Source: Clostridium putrefaciens
Lineage (GTDB): Bacteria > Bacillota > Clostridia > Clostridiales > Clostridiaceae
Length of the DNA stretch: 64,000 bases
Assembly (NCBI RefSeq): GCF_900461105.1
Contig: NZ_UFWZ01000001.1
Location: 1,922,001-1,986,000 of the forward strand
Reading direction: 5' to 3'
Shown piece after piece: positions 18,598 to 28,378 of the stretch (position 1 is its first letter; every line of letters begins with the position of its first letter). The translations under genes and the position numbers were made by a program. The notes below the pieces were generated by a model. It did not search any database. It worked only from the letters and a program-made list of their open reading frames with translations, and was not told the origin of the DNA.

Positions 18598-18647
18598 AAG
18601 TGTCAATTAATAAAATTATATTACATATAGTTTACTAATTGACACTT
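18598..18647 (-). terminator. Second hairpin downstream of dnaJ
   Basis: AAGTGTCAATTA (18598-18609) and TAATTGACACTT (18636-18647) form a 12-bp stem with a long loop; on the minus strand TCTATTTTAC follows. It probably backs up the terminator at 18652-18685. Confidence 0.65.
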
Positions 18648-18651
18648 AAAT

Positions 18652-18685
18652 AAAGTTAGTTCTTCAAAATTGAAAAACTAACTTT
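18652..18685 (-). terminator. Terminator of the hrcA-dnaJ operon
   Basis: AAAGTTAGTT (18652-18661) pairs with AACTAACTTT (18676-18685), a 10-bp stem beginning about 20 bases after the dnaJ stop, followed by ATTTAAG on the minus strand. With the neighbouring hairpin it forms a tandem end to the heat-shock operon, though some read-through to prmA is likely. Confidence 0.75.
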
Positions 18686-18703
18686 TAATTTTATTAACAT
18701 TAT

Positions 18704-19819
18704 TTATTTTTTGAATATCTTGCCCATAAACCCTGGTTTCTTTTCATCTTCCATACTTTCGCCACTAGCCTCTGCAAAAGATTTTAAAATTTCTTTTTGC
18801 TTTTCATCCATATGTTTTGGAATATCAACTATTACATTTATATATTGATCTCCTCTAAGATGACTATTTATCTTAGGTACACCTTTTCCTTTTAATCTAA
18901 ACATAGTACCTGGTTGAGTTCCTGCTGGCACTGTATATACAACATCTCCATCTACTGTAGGAACCTTAATATCAATACCTAAAGCAGCTTTAACCATGCT
19001 TATATGGCTATCCATATAAATATCAAAGCCTTTTCTTATAAATGTAGAATGCTTCCCAACCCTTATGTTAATATATAAATCCCCTGGAGGCCCACCATTA
19101 GCACCATGATTTCCCTGTCCTCTTAAAGGCATAACATTACCATCATCTACACCTGCTGGTATATTTATAGATATCTTTCTTTCTTTTTTTGTTTTTCCTG
19201 CCCCATGACAAGTATTACATGGTTCTTTTATTATACTACCTGTACCACCACATTTATCACAAGTGGAGGATGAAACAAAACTTCCAAGTGGAGTATTTCT
19301 TTGAGTTTTAACTTGACCTGTTCCTCTGCATTTGTCACAGGTAGCTTTAGATGTACCTGTCTTCGCTCCTGTACCACTACAGCTTTCACAAGACTCACTT
19401 CTTAATATTCTTATTTCCTTTTCCACTCCAAAAACTGCCTCTTCAAAAGTAAGGTTCATTCTATATTCTAAGTCTTCTCCCTTTTCAGGACCATTTCTTC
19501 TTTTTCTAGAACCACCTCCAAAGAAAGAACTAAATATATCTCCTATGTCGTCAAATCCACCCGAAAAATCATAATCTCCAAAGCCGCCACCACCATTGAA
19601 ATCAGTAGTGCCAAATCTATCATATTGAGCCTTCTTATCAGCATCACTTAATACCTGATAAGCCTCATTGATTTCTTTAAATGTTTCTTCAGCTTCCTTA
19701 TTCCCTTGATTTTTATCTGGGTGGTACTTAACTGCCAATTTTCTAAAAGCGCTTTTTATTTCAGCGTCACTGGCCCCTTTTTCAAGACCTAATAATTCAT
19801 AATAGTCTTTTTTAGCCAT
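18704..19819 (-). CDS. dnaJ: Chaperone DnaJ
   Basis: Co-chaperone that delivers clients to DnaK and stimulates its ATPase. 371 residues: J domain with the HPD motif at 33-35, a Gly/Phe-rich linker ([16 protein letters not shown] near 75), four zinc-finger repeats ([32 protein letters not shown]) and C-terminal client-binding domains. A complete class I DnaJ. It is last in the hrcA-grpE-dnaK-dnaJ operon under HrcA control. Confidence 0.98.
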   Translation of the reverse strand: MAKKDYYELLGLEKGASDAEIKSAFRKLAVKYHPDKNQGNKEAEETFKEINEAYQVLSDADKKAQYDRFGTTDFNGGGGFGDYDFSGGFDDIGDIFSSFFGGGSRKRRNGPEKGEDLEYRMNLTFEEAVFGVEKEIRILRSESCESCSGTGAKTGTSKATCDKCRGTGQVKTQRNTPLGSFVSSSTCDKCGGTGSIIKEPCNTCHGAGKTKKERKISINIPAGVDDGNVMPLRGQGNHGANGGPPGDLYINIRVGKHSTFIRKGFDIYMDSHISMVKAALGIDIKVPTVDGDVVYTVPAGTQPGTMFRLKGKGVPKINSHLRGDQYINVIVDIPKHMDEKQKEILKSFAEASGESMEDEKKPGFMGKIFKK

Positions 19820-19859
19820 TAGTCTTTCACCACCTAATCTTGAATTTAAACTTAATATA

Positions 19860-19882
19860 AGGGAAGTGCCTTAGCCTTCCCT
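19860..19882 (-). promoter_or_regulatory. Intercistronic hairpin between dnaK and dnaJ
   Basis: GGGAAG (19861-19866) and CTTCCC (19876-19881), extended by an outer A-T pair, make a 7-bp stem in the 100-base dnaK-dnaJ gap. On the minus strand it is followed by TTATATTAAG, a poor U-tract. It may be a weak terminator or a processing/stability hairpin lowering dnaJ relative to dnaK. Confidence 0.5.
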
Positions 19883-19919
19883 ATATATTATATATTCATA
19901 ATAATGATTTTTGCTAGTA

Positions 19920-21770
19920 TTATTTTTCGTCATCAACCTTAAAGTCTGCATCAACTACGTTGTCATCCTTTGGTCCTTCACTAGTTCCATTACCATTCAT
20001 ATCCATGTTGTTTGGATCAAATCCAGCATCTTCTGGGTTTTCTTGATATAACTTAGCAGATACAGCATAGAATTCTTGAGTTAATTCTTCTGTTGCCTTT
20101 TTAATAGCCTCTATATCTTCTGCATCTTTAATAGCTTTTAATGCTTCTAACTTTTCATTTACCTTTGCTTTATCTTCTTCTGATACTTTTTCTCCAAGTT
20201 CAGTTAAAGTTTTTTCTGTCTGATATACTAATTGGTCCGCATTATTTTTAACTTCGATAGATTCTTTTCTCTTTTTATCTTCTTCTGCAAATTTCTCAGC
20301 TTCTTTTACAGCCTTATCTATTTCATCATCATTTAAATTTGTTGATGCTGTTATAGTTATCTTAGCTTCTTTTCCAGTTCCTTTGTCCTTTGCAGAAACA
20401 TTTACTATTCCGTTAGCATCTATATCAAAGGTTACCTCTATTTGTGGTACTCCTCTTGGAGCTGCAGCTATTCCTGAAAGGGTTACTCTTCCAAGAGTCT
20501 TATTATCTGTAGCCATTTGTCTTTCACCTTGAACTATGTGTATTTCAACAGAAGTTTGACCATCTGCTGCTGTAGAGAATACTTGACTCTTCCTAGTTGG
20601 AATTGTAGTATTTCTTTCAATTAAAGGTGTTGCTATTCCGCCTAAAGTTTCTATTCCAAGTGTTAAAGGTGATACGTCTAATAATAGAACGTCCTTAACA
20701 TCTCCAGTTAAAACACCTGCTTGGATTGCTGCACCTAATGCAACGCACTCATCTGGGTTAACTCCCTTAGATGGATCTTTTCCTGTGAATTCTTTAACTG
20801 CATCTTGAACTGCAGGAGTTCTAGTAGATCCTCCTACTAATATTATTTTATCTATTTCATTTATTGATAAGCCCGCATCTTGTAAAGATTTTCTCATAGG
20901 TTCTATAGTTCTTTGAACTAAATCATGAGTAAGTTCATTAAACTTAGCTCTTGTAAGATTCATCTCTATGTGCTTTGGACCTGTAGCATCAGCTGTTATA
21001 AATGGTAGATTAATGCTTGTTTGCATTGAGGATGATAATTCAATTTTAGCTTTTTCAGCTGCTTCTTTTAATCTTTGGTGAGCCATTTTATCTTGTCTTA
21101 GGTCTATTCCATTTTCCGATTTAAAGTTATCCGCTATATAATCAACTAATTTATCATCAAAGTCATCTCCACCTAAACGAGTATCTCCGTTTGTAGATTT
21201 AACTTCAAAAACTCCATCTCCAAGTTCAAGTATTGATACGTCAAAAGTACCACCACCAAGGTCATAAACTAATACCTTTTGGCTCTTTTCTGTCTTATCT
21301 ATACCATATGCTAAAGAAGCTGCTGTAGGTTCATTTATTATTCTTAAAACTTCAAGCCCTGCTATCTTTCCAGCATCTTTTGTTGCTTGTCTTTGGCTAT
21401 CGTTAAAGTAAGCTGGAACAGTTATTACTGCTTGAGTTACTTTTTCTCCTAAATAAGCTTCTGCATCAGTTTTTATCTTTTGAAGTACCATTGCTGATAT
21501 TTCTTGTGGAGTATAATCTTTTGAATCTATTGTAACTTTATAATTACTTCCCATATGTCTTTTTATAGATGCGATAGTTCTTTCTGGATTAGTTATTGAT
21601 TGTCTCTTTGCTACTTGACCTACCAATCTTTCACCATCTGCTTGAAATGAAACTACTGAAGGTATTGTTCTTGCTCCTTCTGAGCTTGATATAACTACTG
21701 CTTCTCCACCTTCCATAACTGCCACACATGAATTTGTTGTTCCTAAATCAATTCCTATTACTTTTCCCAT
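19920..21770 (-). CDS. dnaK: Chaperone DnaK (Hsp70)
   Basis: Hsp70 ATPase that binds and releases unfolded proteins. 616 residues. Nucleotide-binding signatures are [10 protein letters not shown] at residue 5, [15 protein letters not shown] near 170 and [13 protein letters not shown] near 310. The substrate-binding domain starts after [16 protein letters not shown], and the protein ends in an acidic tail ([14 protein letters not shown]). The DnaK-type hydrophobic linker DVLLLDV is intact. A typical Gram-positive DnaK that lacks the extra subdomain segment of E. coli. Confidence 0.99.
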   Translation of the reverse strand: MGKVIGIDLGTTNSCVAVMEGGEAVVISSSEGARTIPSVVSFQADGERLVGQVAKRQSITNPERTIASIKRHMGSNYKVTIDSKDYTPQEISAMVLQKIKTDAEAYLGEKVTQAVITVPAYFNDSQRQATKDAGKIAGLEVLRIINEPTAASLAYGIDKTEKSQKVLVYDLGGGTFDVSILELGDGVFEVKSTNGDTRLGGDDFDDKLVDYIADNFKSENGIDLRQDKMAHQRLKEAAEKAKIELSSSMQTSINLPFITADATGPKHIEMNLTRAKFNELTHDLVQRTIEPMRKSLQDAGLSINEIDKIILVGGSTRTPAVQDAVKEFTGKDPSKGVNPDECVALGAAIQAGVLTGDVKDVLLLDVSPLTLGIETLGGIATPLIERNTTIPTRKSQVFSTAADGQTSVEIHIVQGERQMATDNKTLGRVTLSGIAAAPRGVPQIEVTFDIDANGIVNVSAKDKGTGKEAKITITASTNLNDDEIDKAVKEAEKFAEEDKKRKESIEVKNNADQLVYQTEKTLTELGEKVSEEDKAKVNEKLEALKAIKDAEDIEAIKKATEELTQEFYAVSAKLYQENPEDAGFDPNNMDMNGNGTSEGPKDDNVVDADFKVDDEK

Positions 21771-21806
21771 TTAAATTCCTCCTTAAATATATATGAAATT
21801 TACAGT

Positions 21807-22406
21807 TTAATTGGCAACTTTAACCACACTGTATCTTATAACCTTATCACCTTTTTTGTATCCCTTTTGGAACACTTCAATAATTTCTTTTTCTCCTAAA
21901 CTTTCATCAACCACATGCATTACTGCCTCATGCATATTAGGATCAAAGCCACTATTAGTATCTATTTCTTCTATTTGCAACTTTTCTAAAGCTTCTTTAA
22001 ACTGTTTTAAGGTAATCTCTACTCCTTTTTTTATATCCTCTACACTTCCATCTGTAAGCGCAGCTCTTTCAAGATTATCTAATACAGGTAAGATATTTTT
22101 TAACACATCTTCACAAGCATATCCATAAATACTTTCTTTTTCTTTTGTTGTTCTTTTTCTATAATTTTCATATTCAGCTGTAACTCTAAGAAGTCTTTCT
22201 TGTAATTCAATATTCTCTTCTTTCGTCTTTAAAGCTTCATCCTTATATTTAGAAAATTCCTTAAGATCTACTGTATTATTGCATTCTTCTTTTTCTAAGA
22301 CCTCTGCTTCGCTTACCACGCTAGATTCTTCTTTAACATTTTCACCTTCTAAAATAATATTTTCTACTTTTTCTTCTGGATTCAAATCACTTTTGTTCTT
22401 ATCCAT
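21807..22406 (-). CDS. grpE: Nucleotide exchange factor GrpE
   Basis: Releases ADP from DnaK. 199 residues: an acidic, low-complexity N-terminus (Glu-rich to about residue 60), a long coiled coil (about 60-110, RLLRVTAEYENYRKRTTKEKE) and the C-terminal beta domain with DPNMHEAVMHVVDE and KGYKKGDKVIRYSVVKVAN. ATG at 22406 (MDKNKSD) follows GAGGTG; the ORF could extend to a GTG at 22421 without a better ribosome site. Second gene of the heat-shock operon. Confidence 0.96.
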   Translation of the reverse strand: MDKNKSDLNPEEKVENIILEGENVKEESSVVSEAEVLEKEECNNTVDLKEFSKYKDEALKTKEENIELQERLLRVTAEYENYRKRTTKEKESIYGYACEDVLKNILPVLDNLERAALTDGSVEDIKKGVEITLKQFKEALEKLQIEEIDTNSGFDPNMHEAVMHVVDESLGEKEIIEVFQKGYKKGDKVIRYSVVKVAN

Positions 22407-22442
22407 AGCTATGAAGCACACCTCATCTCTAATATATTTTTA

Positions 22443-23477
22443 TTATGATTCCTCTTCAAGTTTTTTTAAGCTGTCATTAAGTCCTTTCATAACTTTGGAC
22501 ATAATAGACACAACTTTTGAATAAGGAATTCGAGTGGGCCCTATAAGACCGATTGTTCCGATAGGCTTGTTTCCCACAGAATATACTGCTGATATTACAC
22601 TACAATCTTTAGCTTGCTTTAAATAATTTTCTTCACCTATTTTTATAGTAAGCTTATTTGTTGTATCTAGAAGTTCTTGCATATAACCTTTATTATCAAG
22701 CAAAGAAAGAAATTCCTTAGCTTTATCTATATCATTATACTCAGGGTAATTGAATATATTCGTAGCTCCTTCAAGATAAACCTTTGAGTACTCTTCATCA
22801 GTAAGCGCATCTATAAGGATTGGTATAACACCATTTATAATATCTTCATATCCTTTAAGTTGTACTTTAATATCTTTTATAACCTGACTATCCACATTTT
22901 GTATAGGTAAGTTTTTAAATCTTTCATTTAAAACACTGCTTATCTTATGAAGATTGTCTTGGCTTGGAATGTTGTTTGCTTTAAGAATATTATTCTTTAT
23001 GATACCTGTATAAGTTATTATAACCACAAGTATATTACTACTATCAATACTTATAAGCTGCACAGATTTTAACTGGCTCTTTTTTACAGAAGGTGTATTT
23101 AATATGCAAGTTAAATTTGTAAGTTCTGACAACATATGAGTAGTTCCTTTTAATAGTTTATCTATCTCGTATATTGCCATACCAAGTACATGTGATTTTA
23201 TCTTCATCTCTTCTTCTAGTGTCAGTCTTTCAACTATCATAAGTTTATCTACATAAAGTCGATATCCTTTATCTGAAGGCTTTCTTCCAGAGGAGGTATG
23301 AAGTTGTTCTAAATATCCCATATCTTCTAAATCAGCCATTTCATTTCTTATGGTAGCCGAGCTTATGCCTAAGTCATACTTTTTAGCTATGGTTCTGGAT
23401 CCAACTGGTTCCGCTGTAATAATGTAATCATTAATTATAGCTTCAAGAATCTTTATTTTTCTATCATCCACATCCAT
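22443..23477 (-). CDS. hrcA: Heat-inducible transcription repressor HrcA
   Basis: 344-residue repressor that binds CIRCE; its activity depends on GroEL. The N-terminal winged helix is clear (RKIKILEAIINDYIITAEPV, SSATIRNEMADLEDMGYLEQ, HTSSGRKPSDKGYRLYVDKL); the C-terminal GAF-like domain ends with IGTIGLIGPTRIPYSKVVSI. ATG at 23477 has GAGGTG five bases upstream. First gene of the operon, directly behind a CIRCE element, so it is autoregulated. Confidence 0.97.
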   Translation of the reverse strand: MDVDDRKIKILEAIINDYIITAEPVGSRTIAKKYDLGISSATIRNEMADLEDMGYLEQLHTSSGRKPSDKGYRLYVDKLMIVERLTLEEEMKIKSHVLGMAIYEIDKLLKGTTHMLSELTNLTCILNTPSVKKSQLKSVQLISIDSSNILVVIITYTGIIKNNILKANNIPSQDNLHKISSVLNERFKNLPIQNVDSQVIKDIKVQLKGYEDIINGVIPILIDALTDEEYSKVYLEGATNIFNYPEYNDIDKAKEFLSLLDNKGYMQELLDTTNKLTIKIGEENYLKQAKDCSVISAVYSVGNKPIGTIGLIGPTRIPYSKVVSIMSKVMKGLNDSLKKLEEES

Positions 23478-23493
23478 GCTTTCACCTCTTTTA

Positions 23494-23520
23494 TTAGCAC
23501 TCACTCTTGTTGAGTGCTAA
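23494..23520 (-). promoter_or_regulatory. CIRCE operator (HrcA-binding site)
   Basis: TTAGCACTC (23494-23502), nine bases, then GAGTGCTAA (23512-23520): an exact match to the CIRCE consensus TTAGCACTC-N9-GAGTGCTAA. It lies between the promoter and hrcA, in the 5' end of the transcript, so HrcA blocks transcription and the transcribed repeat can fold. Confidence 0.98.
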
Positions 23521-23533
23521 TTGCTACGCTTTT

Positions 23534-23562
23534 AAAATAACATTTCAAGTTTTTTTTGTCAA
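23534..23562 (-). promoter_or_regulatory. Sigma-A promoter of the hrcA operon
   Basis: TTGACA (23562-23557), 17 bases, TATTTT (23539-23534) on the minus strand. Transcription would begin about seven bases further on, just before CIRCE. Confidence 0.88.
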
Positions 23563-23665
23563 CATCATATTCTCGTCATAATGGTAACTTATTATGCTAT
23601 AATATGCTTTTGCCACTATAAACTTTCATTTACTCATTATTGCTCCATTATACACCTTGATTTAT

Positions 23666-24793
23666 TTAATCTATCAAAAAATCAGCTAATACATAATTAG
23701 ATAATTGTATACCCTCACCTGTAAATCTCAAATATCCATCTTCTCTTTTTAAAAGTTTTGCATCTATATGTTTGTTAATTATATTCTTGTAATAACTATC
23801 TATATCTTTATCAAATCTAGTTAAAAACTCTTTTTCTTCTATACCCTTAGTTTTCCTAAGTCCCATAAACATGAATTCTTCAATATCTTCTTTAATTAAA
23901 TTTTTATGTTTTTCTTTATAAGTTTCTTTATTTGTATTTATTTTTTGTATATATTCTTCTATACCTTCAACATTTTTATATCTAGTACTTTCAATATATG
24001 ATGCTGATGATGACCCAACTCCAATATATTCATCCATATTCCAATAAACTAAATTATGTTTGCATTCTCTACCCTCTTTTGAAAAGTTTGAAATCTCATA
24101 TTGGTTATAGCCAAAATCTTTTAATATAGATAAAAGACTTTCATACATACCTCTTTCGATATCTTCTTCTGGTAAATTTAATGTACCTTTATTATTAAAA
24201 TCATAAAACTTTGTTTCTTCTTCCAATATAAGACTATAAGCTGAAATATGCTCTGGATTTAATTTCGCAACCTTAATTAAAGATTCTTTCCATATTTCAG
24301 AAGTTTGATTTGGAAGTGCAAACATTAAATCTATGTTTATATTTTCAAATCCTATAGATCTTGCAAGCTCATAATTTTTTAAAAATTCGTCTACATTATG
24401 TATTCTTCCAATCTCTTTTAATAATGAGTCATCGTAAGCTTGTAAACCAATGCTTAACCTATTAACCCCCATATCTTTTAACAGTTCTAATTTCCCTTTA
24501 TCTAATGTTCCTGGATTACATTCTACGGTAAATTCCGCATTTGGTGTTAAATTCAATTTTCTTATATGTGTTTTTAACTCCTCTAACATTTTTAAAGACA
24601 AATAGGTGGGAGTACCCCCACCTATAAATATAGTCTTTATATTACAATTTAAAACTTTAGCATCAATTTCCTCACCTAAAGCTTTAATATAACTTTCCAT
24701 TAGATTATCCTTACCGCAAAATGATGGAAAATCACAATACCAACATTTACTTTTACAAAATGGTATATGTATATATAATGATATATCCCTCAT
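23666..24793 (-). CDS. hemW: Radical SAM protein HemW
   Basis: 375 residues related to oxygen-independent coproporphyrinogen III oxidase. The cluster motif is HIPFCKSKCWYCDF, with a further Cys in SFCGK; GGGTPTYLSLKML and EFTVECNPGTL follow as SAM-binding parts. This family, encoded between lepA and hrcA in Firmicutes, is now regarded as the haem chaperone HemW rather than a true HemN: HemN-specific N-terminal residues are absent and the length fits HemW. Clostridia that make little haem still carry it. Confidence 0.92.
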   Translation of the reverse strand: MRDISLYIHIPFCKSKCWYCDFPSFCGKDNLMESYIKALGEEIDAKVLNCNIKTIFIGGGTPTYLSLKMLEELKTHIRKLNLTPNAEFTVECNPGTLDKGKLELLKDMGVNRLSIGLQAYDDSLLKEIGRIHNVDEFLKNYELARSIGFENINIDLMFALPNQTSEIWKESLIKVAKLNPEHISAYSLILEEETKFYDFNNKGTLNLPEEDIERGMYESLLSILKDFGYNQYEISNFSKEGRECKHNLVYWNMDEYIGVGSSSASYIESTRYKNVEGIEEYIQKINTNKETYKEKHKNLIKEDIEEFMFMGLRKTKGIEEKEFLTRFDKDIDSYYKNIINKHIDAKLLKREDGYLRFTGEGIQLSNYVLADFLID

Positions 24794-24827
24794 AATTACC
24801 TCCTAATTGCTTGTCAGTGACTTTTAT

Positions 24828-26636
24828 CTAATCTACTTTTAGCACAGCCATAAACGCTTCTTGAGGAATCTCTACAGATCCTACTTGACGCATTCTTTTC
24901 TTACCCTCTTTTTGCTTTTCTAAAAGTTTTTTCTTTCTGCTTATATCTCCACCATAACATTTTGCTAAAACATCTTTTCTCATAGCCTTTACTGTCTCTC
25001 TTGCTATTATCTTACTACCTACAGACGCCTGTATAGGTATCTCAAATAATTGCCTTGGTATTATTTCCTTTAGTTTTTCTGCTATAGATCTGCCTTTAGC
25101 ATAAGCTCTTGAATCTGGAACAATCATAGATAAAGCATCTACTATTTCTCCATTTAATAATATATCTAACTTCACTAGATTAGTCCTATTATATCCTTTA
25201 AGTTCATAATCTAAGGATGCATAGCCTCTAGTTTTTGATTTTAGTGCATCAAAGAAGTCATATATTATCTCATTTAGTGGTATGTTATAGTTCAAAACTA
25301 CCCTTGTAGTTTCTATATATTGCATATCTATAAAGTCTCCCCTTCTAGATTGGCATAATTCCATAATAGATCCTACGTAATCTGTAGGAGATATTATAGA
25401 TGCCTTAACTATAGGTTCCTCCATATGTTCTATTTCAGTTGGATTCGGTAAATTTGCTGGATTTGTTATTTCAAGTAGTGTTCCATCTGTCTTTAGTATT
25501 TTATATATTACAGAAGGAGCTGTAGTTATAATATCTAAATTAAATTCCCTCTCTACTCTTTCTTGTAATATTTCCATATGAAGAAGTCCTAAAAATCCAC
25601 ATCTAAATCCAAATCCTAAGGCTGCAGAAGTTTCTGGCTCAAAGGATAATGCAGCATCATTTATTTGTAATCTTTCTAGCGCTTCTTTTAATTCACCATA
25701 CTTTGCACCATCCACAGGATATATACCACTAAACACCATAGGAATAGCAGGTCTATAGCCCTCTAAGGCTTCTGACGCTGGTCTAGTTGCTTCTGTTATT
25801 GTATCTCCAACTCTTGCATCTCTAACATTTTTTATCGCTCCTGTTATATATCCAACATCCCCTGCCTTTAACTCGCCAGTTGGTAAATAACTTGGAGAGA
25901 AAACACCAACTTCAGTAACTTCATAAACCTTCTTTGTTGCCATAAGCTTAATTTTAGTTCCAACTCTAACCGTTCCTTCCATAACTCTTATGTAGCAAAC
26001 TACACCCTTATAACTATCATAGGAAGAATCAAAGATAAGAGCTTTAAGAGAATCATCTTCATCTCCTGTAGGTGCTGGAATCTTTTCTATTATAGCCTCT
26101 AGTACATCAACTATATTAAGCCCTGATTTTGCAGATATTAAAGGAGCATCTGAAGCTTCAATTCCTATTACATCCTCAATCTCTTTTCTAATTTCTTCAG
26201 GCCTTGCACTTGGAAGGTCTATTTTATTTATAACAGGAACTATTTCTAAATTATGATCTAATGCTAAATAGCAATTAGCCAAGGTTTGAGCTTGTATACC
26301 TTGAGTTGCATCCACTACAAGAATTGCTCCTTCACAGGCAGCAAGACTTCTTGAAACCTCATAATTAAAATCTACATGACCAGGAGTATCTATTAGATTT
26401 AACATATACTCTTTACCATCTTTTTCTCTTTTATATATGAGTCTTGCTGCTTGGGATTTAATTGTTATCCCTCTTTCTCTTTCTAGATCCATCTTATCTA
26501 AAATTTGACTTTCCATTTCTCTTTTAGCAAGAGTTCCAGTCTCCTCTAAAAGTCTATCTGCAAGAGTAGACTTGCCGTGATCTATATGAGCTACTATGGA
26601 AAAATTTCTTATATGTTTTTGTCTTTCACTTTGCAT
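24828..26636 (-). CDS. lepA: Elongation factor 4 (LepA)
   Basis: 602-residue translational GTPase associated with ribosome back-translocation or 30S assembly. G1 is AHIDHGKST near 16, G2 RGITIK, G3 DTPGHVDF, G4 NKID; the characteristic LepA C-terminal domain ends [23 protein letters not shown] at 26636 ([12 protein letters not shown]) matches family N-termini; the ORF opens three codons earlier at TTG 26645. A separate transcription unit from gpr-spoIIP is likely; hemW follows after 34 bases. Confidence 0.97.
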   Translation of the reverse strand: MQSERQKHIRNFSIVAHIDHGKSTLADRLLEETGTLAKREMESQILDKMDLERERGITIKSQAARLIYKREKDGKEYMLNLIDTPGHVDFNYEVSRSLAACEGAILVVDATQGIQAQTLANCYLALDHNLEIVPVINKIDLPSARPEEIRKEIEDVIGIEASDAPLISAKSGLNIVDVLEAIIEKIPAPTGDEDDSLKALIFDSSYDSYKGVVCYIRVMEGTVRVGTKIKLMATKKVYEVTEVGVFSPSYLPTGELKAGDVGYITGAIKNVRDARVGDTITEATRPASEALEGYRPAIPMVFSGIYPVDGAKYGELKEALERLQINDAALSFEPETSAALGFGFRCGFLGLLHMEILQERVEREFNLDIITTAPSVIYKILKTDGTLLEITNPANLPNPTEIEHMEEPIVKASIISPTDYVGSIMELCQSRRGDFIDMQYIETTRVVLNYNIPLNEIIYDFFDALKSKTRGYASLDYELKGYNRTNLVKLDILLNGEIVDALSMIVPDSRAYAKGRSIAEKLKEIIPRQLFEIPIQASVGSKIIARETVKAMRKDVLAKCYGGDISRKKKLLEKQKEGKKRMRQVGSVEIPQEAFMAVLKVD

Positions 26637-26748
26637 ATTCATCAACCCATCTTTCTAGCAATAATGCTGTAGACAGTAGTCTTCACCACTATGAATTTAA
26701 ATCAAAGTAAATTATATCATAATATATCTCTATTATGTATATAAAAGA

Positions 26749-27096
26749 TTATTTCCTTATAGAATTAATCTTTATTTTTATATTACTTATGATTTTATCC
26801 ATTGAATAGTGAAATACTTCTTTGTTTATAACTATATCAAACTTTGGCAATAAAATCTTTATATCTAGAGGTTTTTTATTATAAAATATTTTTATAGGAG
26901 CATTATCAACTATATTATATAAATTTAAGTATTCTTCTTTTATAGCTCCATCCTTATATAATTTATCATTTACGCTCATTGTTTCTATATATTCATCTTT
27001 AGTTCTATTGCATTGAATATTTATCTTTATAAAACCTGAAACCACTATAAATAAACATGCTATAGATACAATTTTATACATAACTTTACTTTTCAA
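26749..27096 (-). CDS. Small membrane-anchored or secreted protein of unknown function
   Basis: 115 residues not recognised as a known family. The N-terminus has basic residues and one hydrophobic segment (about 6-21, KIVSIACLFIVVSGFI), a signal anchor; the rest is Lys/Ile-rich and presumably outside the membrane. TTG at 27096 is chosen because AAGGAG lies eight bases upstream; GTG at 27105 would collide with that site. It lies downstream of spoIIP, and its ribosome site and start are inside a long inverted repeat (27098-27183). A link to sporulation is guilt by position only. Confidence 0.6.
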   Translation of the reverse strand: MKSKVMYKIVSIACLFIVVSGFIKINIQCNRTKDEYIETMSVNDKLYKDGAIKEEYLNLYNIVDNAPIKIFYNKKPLDIKILLPKFDIVINKEVFHYSMDKIISNIKIKINSIRK

Positions 27097-27097
27097 A

Positions 27098-27183
27098 AAG
27101 AGCACTCCTTACAATTACTTTTTATATTTAACATAATATTTTTATGATGTTAAATTCAATAACCTTTTTATAAGGATGCTCTT
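27098..27183 (-). repeat. Long inverted repeat covering a ribosome-binding site
   Basis: AAGAGCA-c-TCCTTA (27098-27111) is complementary to TAAGGATGCTCTT (27171-27183) with one bulged base. Inside lies a second hairpin, TTTAACAT/ATGTTAAA (about 27127-27154). In the minus-strand transcript the 3' arm contains the TAAGGAG ribosome site of the next gene and ends in CTCTTTTTG. The element could be a terminator of spoIIP, a translational lock on the small gene, or both. Confidence 0.7.
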
Positions 27184-27221
27184 ATTCATTAAATTTTATT
27201 CATAATATAACAACTTATATG

Positions 27222-28322
27222 TTACTCCTTTCCATTTAAATACTCTGCAATAAGCCTTGCGGTATATTTAGCTGAACCTGTAGCTTCTTCTATTTTGTTT
27301 ATTCTAGCTCCAACCTCTATAAGTATTGCATTATTACTTAAATCTTGATTAAAATATCTAGTTCCCACATTATAATTTATACGTTGCCTTATAAACCCTG
27401 GAAAAAGTTCATTTGCATTACCTATCATATTTTCTACTATAGCATTATTCTTATCAAAATGTGGATTCTTCTCTGTCATTACAAACATTATTTTTGTTAC
27501 ATCCTCACCATTTAAGTTCACAGTTACACTACTCTTACTTTTTACTGAATCTCTATGAAGATCAATTATGAGTTTAAAATCTCCATATTTATTTAAATAC
27601 TGTGTAAGAGTTTCTCTAGATCGCGAATAACTTTGAGTATAGGTAGTATTATGAACTGTCTTATCATGAATGACGGATATTCCATAGTTTTCTTCTAATT
27701 CTCTAGCTATTTCGTTACCTACAGCGCAGACATTTTCATTTTCATTCATACTATCATTTGAATTGCTTTCTACATCTGTTGTATAACGCTCAGATGTATG
27801 TGTATGGTATATCAAAACCTCAGGCTTAGATGAATTCAGTGTCTTTTTAAGACTAGGATTATAGGCTTTTAAGGATGCTAGATTAGACCCTTTTCCTTTT
27901 TGCATCTCTTTTTCAGAAACTTTTGAAACGCTAGTATCACCTAGCTTAAAAGAACTTATTTCTTTGTTTATATTAATAGCCTCTTTACTATTCTCTGATT
28001 TTAACATTGAAAAATATTTAATTTCCTTTGATATAATATTTATAGGATCTTTTCGATTAATACCTAAAACATCTAAAACCTTATCCTTTAAAGAAAAATT
28101 CCCTTCCACTAAGTCCTCTGAGTCAAAGGATAATTCCTTTACTAATGGCATCCCTTTATTTAGAATTTGAACATAGATCATATTCCCCTTTTTCTCGTTA
28201 TAACTAAGCCCTTGTATGGTCTTAGTTAGTACTATCATGGATATAATTAAAAATAAAATCATGGGTATTAGTATATAAACCTTTTGGATTTTCTCTTTTA
28301 CATTTGTATAATAACATTTCAT
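27222..28322 (-). CDS. spoIIP: Stage II sporulation protein P (SpoIIP)
   Basis: Septal peptidoglycan amidase/endopeptidase that works with SpoIID and SpoIIM during engulfment. 366 residues: a signal anchor at about 14-34 (VYILIPMILFLIISMIVL), a variable linker, then the amidase domain with VLIYHTHTSERY near 170, KLIIDLHRDS, and an acidic ILIEVGARIN near the end. The two His-containing motifs and the Glu fit the zinc amidase site. It lies just downstream of gpr, the classical gpr-spoIIP pair. The ribosome site is a G-run about eight bases before ATG. Confidence 0.95.
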   Translation of the reverse strand: MKCYYTNVKEKIQKVYILIPMILFLIISMIVLTKTIQGLSYNEKKGNMIYVQILNKGMPLVKELSFDSEDLVEGNFSLKDKVLDVLGINRKDPINIISKEIKYFSMLKSENSKEAININKEISSFKLGDTSVSKVSEKEMQKGKGSNLASLKAYNPSLKKTLNSSKPEVLIYHTHTSERYTTDVESNSNDSMNENENVCAVGNEIARELEENYGISVIHDKTVHNTTYTQSYSRSRETLTQYLNKYGDFKLIIDLHRDSVKSKSSVTVNLNGEDVTKIMFVMTEKNPHFDKNNAIVENMIGNANELFPGFIRQRINYNVGTRYFNQDLSNNAILIEVGARINKIEEATGSAKYTARLIAEYLNGKE

Positions 28323-28378
28323 CTTAAATTCCCCCCCATATAACTTATTTATATGAGTGGCTTTTTAAAATTATAGCT

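Noticed and set aside
23580-23660. A second promoter or small RNA gene between hrcA and hemW
   Set aside because: A TATAAT-like hexamer occurs, but without a matching -35 or any structured region.
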